The notes under the pieces: model-generated | Told to the model about the DNA's origin: nothing | What the model saw: the letters and a program-made list of their open reading frames with translations, nothing else | Databases searched by the model: none | Assembly: GCA_023249635.1 (NCBI GenBank) | Contig: JAHFCH010000026.1 | Location: 1-44,565, forward strand | Length of the DNA: 44,565 nucleotides | Source: Fibrobacterota bacterium | GTDB lineage: Bacteria > Fibrobacterota > Fibrobacteria > UBA11236 | Direction of reading: 5' to 3' | Part shown: in pieces, positions 26,601-34,800 of the stretch | Position numbering within the stretch: the first letter of the stretch is position 1 | How the letters are laid out: the number at the start of each line of letters is the position of its first letter | Translations under genes and position numbers: made by a program

Positions 26601-27064
26601 ACGTGCTCCGGAGGAACTGGTTGGGGATGCAAAGCAGGTAGCGACGATGAGAGCGGTATCGGCATTGGCATCAACCACCGGAGGAAAAAGGAACCCAAGA
26701 TCCCGGTCACCAACTGTACTGCTATGAAAGCGGGGGCCTCGGCGGGGCGGATTCCCGCGAATGCCACTACGCATTGGGAGACGACATAGGCCGGCACCCA
26801 AGCCCAGGGGAAGGAGTCCTCCATCGCCAGATCAAGGGTCACGATCGGATTGAAATGCGCTCCGGATACAGGCGCAAGGCAGGCGATGAGGGCGATCAGG
26901 ACGCCGCCGGTGGCCAGGGCGTTCGCCAGCAAGGCCACACCCAGGTTACCCCCGCACAAACGCTCGGCCATGATTCCGGATCCCACCACCGCGGCCAGCA
27001 GGAAGGCCGTTCCCATGGCCTCCCCGGCCGGACCGCGGATACCGTATTTCAGCAACAGGCGCAC
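26597..27064 (-). CDS. MIP-family channel of the arsenic (AqpS-like) type, internally truncated
   Basis: A GTG start with no clear ribosome binding site; it overlaps the Cys-rich gene by 16 bases and arsC by 4. Residues 15-75 match the front half of arsenic-operon aquaglyceroporins (AMGTAFLLAAVVGSGIMAER, then SGAHFNP with the first NPx loop at 72-74). After the third helix begins (AYVVSQC, ~97) the sequence jumps to what in AqpS-like proteins is the last helix (AFAGIRPAEAPAFIAVQLV). Helices 4-5 and the second NPA loop are absent: 155 residues instead of about 230. In arsenic operons such channels release arsenite made by ArsC. Without the second half-pore this one is unlikely to conduct. It may be a decayed in-frame deletion or an assembly error. 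Confidence 0.75.
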   Translation of the reverse strand: MRLLLKYGIRGPAGEAMGTAFLLAAVVGSGIMAERLCGGNLGVALLANALATGGVLIALIACLAPVSGAHFNPIVTLDLAMEDSFPWAWVPAYVVSQCVVAFAGIRPAEAPAFIAVQLVTGILGSFFLRWLMPMPIPLSSSLPALHPQPVPPEHV

Positions 27065-27234
27065 CGGCAGTCGCGGTCGCCGACCTTGCGGTCCAAAGCG
27101 GCCAGGAAATCACGCACGGCATCTTTCAGCCTCCCGATTTCCGATTTCGTCTCCCGCACTTCTTCGCAGCATTCCGGAAGGCAGCATTCCACCTTCGCAT
27201 CCGCGCTTTTGCCGAATCCATTCTGGTTTTCCAT
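27049..27234 (-). CDS. Cysteine-rich 61-residue protein in the arsenic operon
   Basis: The start at 27234 has an excellent ribosome binding site (AAGGAGAG, 4 bases away). The protein carries eight cysteines among 61 residues: two vicinal pairs in VECCLPECCEE (C17, C18, C22, C23) and a C-terminal cluster DCRCACC (C56, C58, C60, C61). A charged helix lies between them (about 27-50, EIGRLKDAVRDFLAALDRK). It lies between the arsR remnant and the channel gene, and overlaps the channel start. The Cys clusters suggest binding of arsenite or soft metals, or a thiol chaperone role for ArsC; this is inference, as I recognise no named family. Confidence 0.65.
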   Translation of the reverse strand: MENQNGFGKSADAKVECCLPECCEEVRETKSEIGRLKDAVRDFLAALDRKVGDRDCRCACC

Positions 27235-27248
27235 TTGCTCTCCTTGGG

Positions 27249-27457
27249 TTAACAACATTTTGCATGGTCCTTTTCCAGGGCGGCGAAAACGCCGGTGAAA
27301 GCCACCATGGGGGTACGGAAGGCTTTCCAATCGATGCAGTACCGCGGCGGGCCAATTCCCGGAGGATGGCGACCCTGGCCGGATGGGACATGGCCCGTGC
27401 CACGTCCGCGATTTTCCTGTCCAGGCTGTCGAATTCGCTTTGCTTACTGTGGGCCAT
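27249..27457 (-). pseudogene. arsR: arsR-like repressor gene with internal deletion and frameshift
   Basis: From ATG 27457 the frame encodes LDRKIADVARAMSHPARVA and then ILRELARRG, the N-terminal helices of ArsR/SmtB repressors. In the shifted frame directly after it, YCIDWKAFRTPMVAFTGVFA continues to the normal-looking end DHAKCC and a TAA at 27249. Intact relatives have about 40 residues between these blocks: the metal-binding CxC loop, the recognition helix (typically SQxTVSQHLKxL) and part of the wing. They are missing here, and the remainder (209 bases) is out of frame. The encoded protein therefore could not bind DNA. The gap is precise at both sides, consistent with a single deletion, genuine or from assembly. 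Confidence 0.8.
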
Positions 27458-27463
27458 GGGATC

Positions 27464-27492
27464 AATATCGCACATATACGATTGTATGTCAA
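27464..27492 (-). promoter_or_regulatory. Sigma70-like promoter of the arsenic operon
   Basis: Reading the minus strand, TTGACA (27487-27492) is separated by 17 bases from GATATT (27464-27469). The expected transcription start falls at about 27457, the arsR ATG, which suggests a leaderless or very short-leader transcript. One operator palindrome lies inside the spacer and the other abuts the -35. Confidence 0.7.
27473..27488. promoter_or_regulatory. ArsR-type operator 1 (imperfect palindrome)
   Basis: CATATACGATTGTATG is an imperfect palindrome sharing the ATACGAT core with operator 2, and its centre is 21 bases (two helical turns) from it. It sits between the -35 and -10, where repressor binding would block polymerase. 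Confidence 0.6.
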
Positions 27493-27510
27493 CATCGTAT
27501 TTATACGATG
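27493..27510. promoter_or_regulatory. ArsR-type operator 2 (perfect palindrome)
   Basis: CATCGTATTTATACGATG has perfect 8-base arms around a 2-base centre, immediately upstream of the -35. The layout and A/T-rich core fit ArsR-family sites. Its perfection contrasts with the broken repressor gene beside it. Confidence 0.7.
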
Positions 27511-27522
27511 TTCCGGGACCAC

Positions 27523-27547
27523 AAAAAACCCCGGCCGGGAGCCGGGG
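27523..27547 (-). terminator. Rho-independent terminator of the AA5 oxidase gene
   Basis: On the minus strand a stem GCCCCGG-type (7 bp, loop 5) is followed by six U residues. It lies 36 bases after the stop of the 27583-30720 gene and insulates the arsenic promoter from that transcript. Confidence 0.85.
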
Positions 27548-27582
27548 CTTGGATTCGTCGTTGCGCGCTTCCCTTTTCCGGG

Positions 27583-30500
27583 CTAGGGCACGCCCGCCAG
27601 GGCGCGGATCTCCGCGGTGGTCAAGGCGCGGGTATACATCTTCACGTCGGCGATATTGCCATCGAAGTATTCCGGCGCACCGGGCTTATCCACCCCGATA
27701 TACAACGGCTCCGCATTGGTACCGAAAGTGATTCCGCTGGCGGGCTGGTAATCGCCCGGCACCCCGTCGATATAGAAGCGGATGTTGGTCCCGTCGTAGG
27801 TCACGGCCACGTGATGCCATGTGCCCTGGGTCAGCGAGGCCGCCGAGTTCCAGGCGCCGCTGATGACGGAGCCGGCGGGATTGCCCCAATTGGCGGTGAA
27901 TCGTAAGGAACGATTATCCCAAAGCGCGAGGCCGAAGGGTTCGTTGCTGCTCCCCTTCACCACGATGCCATCCCCAGGGCGGAATTGATCCGCCTTGATG
28001 CGGGCGGCCAGGGTCAGGGTCCGGGACGCGTTCATGGCGGCGGTATGCGGGGTTTGCTGGAATTGGGTGGAGCCATCCAGGGAAATGCCGCCGGTACCAT
28101 TGTTCCACGGATACAGATCGACCACGGCGCCGGCCGGCTGCGGCCCTTTCACGTAGGCGAGGGCCTGGATCTGCTCGACGGTGAGAGCGGCGTTGAATAA
28201 CTTGGCATCCGCGATTTTTCCGGAAAACCATTCCGCCGCGCCGGGATAATCGCAACCGATGATCAGGGGTTCGGCATTGCTCCCGAAAGTGATGTTGGCC
28301 GCGGGGCTATAGGTATCCTGCACTCCATCGATGAAGAAACGGATGCGCGCGCCGTCATAGGTCGCCGCGACATGCTGCCAGGTCCCGGTCTTCAGCTTCA
28401 GGGTCGAAAACCAGTCCCCACCGCCTACGGCGCCGGGTACGTTGCCCCAATTCACGTTGAAGCTTACGCGCCCGTCGGCCAGGACGCGCAGGGCATAAGG
28501 CGAAGCGGTGGTTCCCTTGGTGATGATGCCGTCGTAATTATCGAAGGCGGTTCCGTTTACCCGGGCGGCCAGGGTGATGCTCCGGGAAAGGTTCTGGTTC
28601 GCGTTGTGCGCGATGCTCCCGTATTGGTTGGTCCCGTTGAGGGTAAGCCCGCCGGTGCCCGCGTTCCACGCATAGGCGTTCACGACAGGTGCCGGAATGG
28701 GGTTCCCGATCTTGGAAATGGTCACGTCGTCGATGAGCATTCCGCAGCAGGCATTCCCGCCTTCGCTGTAGAAGTACAGGTTTTCGCTGGCCGAACGGGC
28801 GGTGAAAGCATAAGTCGCCTGCATCCAATTGGCGTTACCCAGGTTGGTGGCCGTGAAGCTTTTACGCATGGCCGCGATCTGGACCGCGGCATAGGCGCGT
28901 TCCCCGGCCATGTCATGCTTGGCGTAGTCGAAGGTGAGCGCATAGGTGGCGCCCGCGGTCAGCCCGCCGATGGCCTGCCAGGCCGCGCCGATGGTGTTGC
29001 CGTTCAAATCCATATGGTTCGCGCCCGAAGCGCCGCCGGCGCCCAGGTTGCGATGGGTATTGGATTGGACGGATACGGTCCCGGAATACACGGTCCAATT
29101 GCCGAAAGCCTGGTTGGCGGAGAAATCGACCGCTCCCCCGGCGCCTACCGCGACCGTTTCGAAACTCCCGTCGCGCACCAGGTTAACCGGCTGGGCGGTG
29201 GCCGGAGCCAAGTGCATGATCTTGCCGATTGAAGGCACGCCCTTGTCGTCGAGGACGAACAGCAGGTAGTAACCCGGCGTGGCCGAGTAGGTTGAGCCGG
29301 GTACCGTGGCGGTTACCGTATTCCCGCCGCGGGTGAAAGGAAGTTCCAGGAAACGCTGGTCGTTGTTGAAGGAGTGGGTGACCGCGCCGGTCTTCACCAA
29401 AGTAACGCGGGCGATGGGCCGGACGGAATTGACGGTGATGGCAACGGTACCGCCGTAGGCCAGGTTCGTTGAGGCCACCGACGTACCGGGGCGGACCGCC
29501 GCGGCCGTGCCGGAGTAGAGGTAAGGGGGCCGGAAGATCTGGCCGTTCTTGTTGACGACGGGCCCCGGGGCCCCGCCGCCGGCGGAAAGCACCGTGGCAT
29601 CGGGGAGCAGTACGGCGGTGCTGTGGTAAAGCCGGGGCTGGTTCTCGGCCGCCAGGGTCTTCCAGGTGTTGGTACCGGGGTCGTATAACTCCGCGCGCAG
29701 CGAGGGGCCCGCGCCGTCGAGGTTATTCTCGCCTTCCGAGCCTCCCGTCACGAGTACCTGACCGTTGGGCAATACCGTCGAGGTACCCCAATGACGCGGG
29801 TAGGCCATATTGGGCGCGGCGGAAAGCACGGGAGCGGCTCCGGTAACGTCGATGCGCGTAGCCGCCCTGGAACCCAGGGAGCGCGAGCCATCCGCATTGC
29901 GGCCGCCGCCTACTTGCAAGAGCTTGCCGGGCGAGTACATGACGGCCGTGGAGGTATTTCCGCGGTTACCGCCGGTAAAGGCGCCGGCGTTGGTTAGGAT
30001 GCCGTCCCCGGTCCAATTGAGGTAGTACATGGCATCTTCGGAAATCCCGAATACGTTCCCATTGGGCAACACCCAAGCGCGGGGATAGAACCATTTGCCT
30101 CCGCCGTAAGCATAATCGCTGCGGGCCCCGAACAGGCTGCGCCAGCCTTGGGCGGGGTTGAACACTTCCGGAGTCGTCATTTGCGGCGCGGGATTGCCGT
30201 CGCCACGACCGCCCTGGATGAGGATATTCCCATCGGGCAAAGTAAGCGCGGTGGGATACCAGCGCGGGAACGCCATGGTGAATCCGGCATTGGTCATGTT
30301 GTCGGTCGCGTCGTCGTAGAGCGTGGTTTTTGAGTTGGCCACATTGCCCACGTAGCCGTTGTCCCCGCCCATCACCAGGGCCTTGCCCGTGCCCGGCAAC
30401 AAAACCTGGGTGGCGCAAAAGATATCGGTGGAAGTCTGGTTGGCGAGCAGCTTGTGCGCGGCCGCGCCGGTGCCCAAGGCCGGGGACCAAACCGCGTAAT

Positions 30501-30720
30501 ACAGGCGTCCGCCCTGGCTGCCGTCCGCGTTGCTTCCGAAGCTGAGCACCTTGCCCGCGGGGGTGAGCACCGCATGGATGGGGATCAGGGGGAAATTGAA
30601 TTGGGGATCCCATACGCCGGTCTGGTCATTGGCTATTGCCGGGATTGAGAGGCCCAGGGACATGGAGAGGACCGCCGCGCTAAGCGCGTATCGCGGACGA
30701 TGCAAGCACGGTTGATACAT
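27583..30720 (-). CDS. Secreted AA5-type copper-radical oxidase with DUF642-like and two LamG modules
   Basis: 1045 residues with a signal peptide ending near SIPAIA. Residues about 35-500 form a kelch-type seven-bladed propeller plus the DUF1929-like cap of the galactose/glyoxal oxidase family. All copper-site residues align: C102 (DIFCATQ) and Y155 (PRWYPTALTLPDG) for the Cys-Tyr cofactor, Y365-H366 (RLYHSTAVLLPD) and H449 (VTHSFNNDQR). A DUF642/carbohydrate-binding-like module (about 515-675, NLVRDGSFETVAVGAGG) is followed by two LamG modules (about 678-860 and 864-1045, each with HVAVTYDG/HVAATYDG and FFIDGV/FYIDGV). It should oxidise a primary alcohol or aldehyde with O2, making H2O2; the substrate is unknown. 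A Sco-type copper chaperone gene lies upstream on the same strand, and a terminator follows. Confidence 0.87.
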   Translation of the reverse strand: MYQPCLHRPRYALSAAVLSMSLGLSIPAIANDQTGVWDPQFNFPLIPIHAVLTPAGKVLSFGSNADGSQGGRLYYAVWSPALGTGAAAHKLLANQTSTDIFCATQVLLPGTGKALVMGGDNGYVGNVANSKTTLYDDATDNMTNAGFTMAFPRWYPTALTLPDGNILIQGGRGDGNPAPQMTTPEVFNPAQGWRSLFGARSDYAYGGGKWFYPRAWVLPNGNVFGISEDAMYYLNWTGDGILTNAGAFTGGNRGNTSTAVMYSPGKLLQVGGGRNADGSRSLGSRAATRIDVTGAAPVLSAAPNMAYPRHWGTSTVLPNGQVLVTGGSEGENNLDGAGPSLRAELYDPGTNTWKTLAAENQPRLYHSTAVLLPDATVLSAGGGAPGPVVNKNGQIFRPPYLYSGTAAAVRPGTSVASTNLAYGGTVAITVNSVRPIARVTLVKTGAVTHSFNNDQRFLELPFTRGGNTVTATVPGSTYSATPGYYLLFVLDDKGVPSIGKIMHLAPATAQPVNLVRDGSFETVAVGAGGAVDFSANQAFGNWTVYSGTVSVQSNTHRNLGAGGASGANHMDLNGNTIGAAWQAIGGLTAGATYALTFDYAKHDMAGERAYAAVQIAAMRKSFTATNLGNANWMQATYAFTARSASENLYFYSEGGNACCGMLIDDVTISKIGNPIPAPVVNAYAWNAGTGGLTLNGTNQYGSIAHNANQNLSRSITLAARVNGTAFDNYDGIITKGTTASPYALRVLADGRVSFNVNWGNVPGAVGGGDWFSTLKLKTGTWQHVAATYDGARIRFFIDGVQDTYSPAANITFGSNAEPLIIGCDYPGAAEWFSGKIADAKLFNAALTVEQIQALAYVKGPQPAGAVVDLYPWNNGTGGISLDGSTQFQQTPHTAAMNASRTLTLAARIKADQFRPGDGIVVKGSSNEPFGLALWDNRSLRFTANWGNPAGSVISGAWNSAASLTQGTWHHVAVTYDGTNIRFYIDGVPGDYQPASGITFGTNAEPLYIGVDKPGAPEYFDGNIADVKMYTRALTTAEIRALAGVP

Positions 30721-30911
30721 TCGAAAAACCCACCTTTGGAACGTTTACGGATTATCAGCGGAACACGGCGCGGGAGAAACTCATAAAGAAGCGCGGCGAC
30801 GGGGGCCGTACGGCCTCCCACCAGGGCCGCACGGTTACGCCCGGCGCCGCTTCCGCCCGCTTAGGGCGAAGGCAGGGCACGGTAACAGGAATCACGCAGG
30901 TACCCCCGCGG

Positions 30912-31592
30912 TTACGGTTCCGCCTTCCCGAACAGGCGATCGACGTCGGCGATTTCGGCGGCCAGCCGGGACTCATCCAGCTTATCGCCCACGTAGCGCT
31001 GGGCCACCCGGCCCTGCGCGTCGATGAGGGTAACCGCCATGGCGTGGTCGGCGGCGCCGTTCTCGCCGGCCTTGATCCCGGCGCCCATGGCCGTCGCGAA
31101 ACGGTGCAGGGCCGCGGTATCTCGGGTGGCGGCGAATCGCCAATGCCGGGTATCCGCCCGGAATACGTCCGCGTAGTTGGCCAGGACCATGGAAGAATCA
31201 TGTTGCGGATCGATGGAGATGGATACGAACCGGGAGCGCTCCCGCAAGGAATCGGAAAGCAGGCGCTCGACCTTGACCAGACGCGAGGTCTGCATGGGGC
31301 AGGCGGATCCGCAGCTGGTGAAGAAGAACGAGACCACCAGGGTTTTGCCGCGCGCATCCGCGATGTCGAAGCGTTTACCGCGCTGGTCCGTGAGGGCAAG
31401 ATGCCAAGGATATGCCGCCGTCGCCGCCATCGCGGCTTTCCCGGGACCGGGCGCGGTTTTTTTTACGGTATGTGCGGGCTTGGACGGAACGCTGTGGCCA
31501 TGCGTCCGGCTACGCGGAGCCGCGTCCAGGGAAGCCCCCAGTTGGAGCATGAGCAATAGCGCCGACGCGGCCTGCGGGAAAATCCGGGGCAA
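30912..31592 (-). CDS. Sco1/SenC/PrrC-family copper chaperone
   Basis: The start is placed at TTG 31592, 7 bases after GAGGAG, which gives a signal peptide (MPRIFPQAASALLLMLQLGA). The same frame is open to 31727 but without a ribosome binding site. A His-containing linker (HGHSVPSKPAH) leads into a thioredoxin-like fold. The copper ligands are C94 and C98 in FTSCGSACPM and H183 in ADHAMAVTLID. Sco proteins deliver copper, or reduce thiols, for CuA of cytochrome oxidase. Here the next gene is a copper-radical oxidase and no oxidase genes are visible, so loading that enzyme is an attractive inference. The 191 bases between the two genes hold no convincing gene or terminator, so cotranscription is possible. 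Confidence 0.85.
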   Translation of the reverse strand: MPRIFPQAASALLLMLQLGASLDAAPRSRTHGHSVPSKPAHTVKKTAPGPGKAAMAATAAYPWHLALTDQRGKRFDIADARGKTLVVSFFFTSCGSACPMQTSRLVKVERLLSDSLRERSRFVSISIDPQHDSSMVLANYADVFRADTRHWRFAATRDTAALHRFATAMGAGIKAGENGAADHAMAVTLIDAQGRVAQRYVGDKLDESRLAAEIADVDRLFGKAEP

Positions 31593-31757
31593 GACAAGGC
31601 TCCTCGTTAGGGTAGCGTGTATGTTACGTCCGGGGCGGGTCCCGGCAGCACCTAAGGTAAGCGCCGGGATCGGATTGCGAAAGCGGTTCCGGGATTTTTC
31701 CTCCCGGTTTTTTTCCGCATAACCCAAACGGCCCTAATGATTACAGGGTCCGATGGG

Positions 31758-31781
31758 CCGGCCGGTTGGGAAACCGGCCGG
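31758..31781. terminator. Strong hairpin between the PQQ-protein stop and the Sco gene
   Basis: A perfect 10-bp stem CCGGCCGGTT/AACCGGCCGG with loop GGGA lies 29 bases after the 31811-36229 stop. No U-tract follows on the minus strand, so it may pause polymerase or protect the mRNA end rather than act as a classic terminator. Confidence 0.5.
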
Positions 31782-31810
31782 TTACGTCGGGATCTTTTAC
31801 ACTCCGCGCT

Positions 31811-34800
31811 TCATTGCGCTGAAAGGGCGAACTTCTCCCAGCCGGAGATGTTGGCGCGGTTCGCCTTCAGCGGGCCCGCTCCCCCGTTCTCGGAGACCAG
31901 GTGCCCGTTGGTCCCCAGGTTCTTGAACGAGGTCGTAGCGTCGGCATTGTCCACCTTGGTCCATTTCGCCGCCGTCGAGCTGACCGCGGCCGCATCGCAG
32001 GTCACGTCCGCCGCCGCTGCGATGGCCTGGCAATAGTTGCCGTTGCCTAAGGACCGGATATAGAACGTCGCATCGCCGTTCGAACCGACCTCGAATACCT
32101 GGTTCACGCCCGCAACGGTCGCGGAATTCGGGATCAGCTTCCCGTCGGCTTGCAGGCTCGCGAACTGATTGTTCACGGCCTTGAAGGCGAAGCGGGGAGC
32201 CAGGGGAGCATTCGGATCGACGGAGAAATGCGCCTCCACGCTGCCGGCGGCCCGCACATTGATCAATTGCGTATTCGCCTGGTCCGCATTGGCCAACGTG
32301 AGGCCGGCGGTGACATGCCAATGTTCGAACAGGTAGCCCGGCTTGGGTACCGCGCTCAGGGAAAGATTGGCGCCTTCCGGGACCTGGGTGACCGACCCTT
32401 CGGCCGGGGTCAGCGTCCCCTGCCCCATCTCGATGGACATGCTGATCGCGTACTGGGGTCCGGGAGGCGTTTGCGCCGAGAGGGTGAACTTTTCCCAGCC
32501 GCCGATGCCGCCGCGATTGGCTTTGAGGGGATTGGCTCCGCCGCCTTCGGCCACCAGGTAGCCATTGGTCCCCAGATTCTTGAGCGAGACCGTGGCATCG
32601 GCATTATCGGTGCGGGACCATTTGCCCGCCGCGGCCGTGACCGAAGCCAAGTCGCAGGTCACGTCATTGGCGCCTACGGCCTGGCAGAACAATCCCGATG
32701 ACGAAGCCTTGATGTATAGGCTGGCATCGGGGTTGGTCCCGATCTCGAAGATCTGTCCGTTCGCGGCCACGGTGGCCGAATTCGGTTGCAGGCGGTTATC
32801 CGTAAGCACGGTGACGTACTGGTTGTTGACCGCTTTCAAGGCGTACAGGCTGCCGGGCCCGGGAGGCGGAGGCGTGGGATCGGCCGTGAAGAATGCCGTA
32901 ACCGTCCCGTTGGCGGAAACATTGGTCGCCTGGGTGGAAGCCACGCCCGCATTGGCCAAGGTCAGGCCCGCCGAAGCAGTCCAATGATCGAAATGGTAGC
33001 CTGCGCCCGCCAGTGCCGTAACGTTCAGGCTACCCCCTTGGGCCACCTGGGTCGCGGTGCCGACCGTAGGCGTGGTCGTGCCGGTACCGGCGCCGATGGC
33101 CATGGTCACGGAGTATTGCGTCCCCTGGGGCGGCGGGTTGGATTGCGCGGTGAGGGTGAATTTCTCCCAACCGCCGATGCCGCCGCGATTGGCTTTGAGG
33201 GGATTGGCTCCGCCGCCTTCGGCCACCAGGTAGCCATTGGTCCCCAGATTCTTCAGCGAGACCGTGGCATCGGCATTATCGGTACGGGACCATTTGCCCG
33301 CCGCGGTCGTGACCGAAGCCAGATCGCAGGTGACATCGGCGGCGCCGACGGCCTGGCAATACAAGCCGTTCCCGACGGATTTTATGTAGAGGGAGGCATC
33401 CGCATTCGTGCCTATCTCTAGCAATTGAGGATTGCCGGCCACGGTAGCCGAGTTCGGCTGCAGACGGTTGTCGGCCAGCAAGCTGACGTATTGATTGTTG
33501 GTGGCCTTGAAGGCATAGCGGGTGCCTTGGGGCGGCGGGGTATTGTCCACGATGAAAAATGCCGTTACCGTCCCGGCGGAGTTCACGTTGGTCACCTGGG
33601 TCGCCGCCGACGCCGCGTTCGCCAGGGTCAGCCCGGAAGAAGCGGTCCAATGATCGAACAGGTAGCCGGATGCCGCCGTGGCAGTAACCGACAGGCTACC
33701 TCCCTGGGCCACCTGGGCCGAGGTGCCCGCCGCGGGGGAGGTGGTACCATTGCCGCCGCCTACCGACAGGCTCACCGCGTATTGCGGTCCAGGCTGCGAT
33801 TGCAGGAAGAGGCTGAAGCGTTCCCAACCGCCGATGCCGCCGCGATTGGCTTTGAGGGGATTGGCTCCGCCGCCTTCGGCCACCAGATAGCCATTGGTAC
33901 CCTGGTTCTTGAAGGAGAAGGTCCCGTCGCCGTTGTCCACCTTGGTCCACTTGCCTGCCGGAAGATCCGGCGTGGCCAGATCGCAGGTTACGTCCGCCGC
34001 GCCTACGGCCTGGCAGAACTTTCCATTACCGGGCGTCTTCAAGCTCAAGGTCCCGTCGCCATTGTCGCCCACTTCGATCAATTGGGCGTTCCCGGCCACC
34101 GTGGCGGAATTGGGTTGCAAGCGGGAATCGGCCAGTAAGCTAACGTATTGGTTGTTCACCGCCTTGAAGGCGTAGAGGGGATTGGCCGTGGCGCGGTAGT
34201 TCGCGATGAACCCGGCCGAACCCGCCGGCACCGTGAAGGTCTGGAATACGCTGGTCCCGTTCAATCCCGCCGGCTGCGTACCCGTGAAGGACCAATGATC
34301 GAAATCATAGCGCGTCCCGTTCAGGATCTGGGGCGTGTTTCCGTTGATGCGGCCATCGTTGCCGATCACGGCCTGGAAAGCCGTGTTGGTGGTGACCTGG
34401 TCCATGACCACGATCTTCAATCCCGGAGGCACCGATTGCGCGTCGAGGCTTACCATACGCGGATACAACAGCACGGTATCCTTATCGCTATTGCCGGCGT
34501 TGTCGTTCACGGTGAGGATGAGCAGCAACCAGACCTGCGGGCTGGGTTCGGCTTCCACCGTGCTGGCGAAATTACCCGACTTGACCGCATCGAAAGTGGT
34601 GACCGGATGGGTATGATACGCGGTTTGGGAGGTACGATGGCCGAGCTCCAGGGCCCAATGGAAGGCGCTGGCGGGCAGATCGCCCTGCTCGGGATCGGAG
34701 GCCGTGGCGGAGAAGGAAATCTGCTCCGGTACGGAAAACAGCGCGCCCTGCGCCGGCGATTGGATGGAGATGACCGGAGGCGCGTTGGGGGGATTGACCG

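Noticed and set aside
27049-27522. 157-residue minus-strand frame covering the arsR region
   Set aside because: Only its last 61 codons are a real gene with a ribosome binding site; the upstream part is out of frame with both arsR blocks.
30755-31399. 214-residue minus-strand frame overlapping the Sco gene
   Set aside because: Pro/Arg-rich shadow frame; the Sco frame has clear family motifs.
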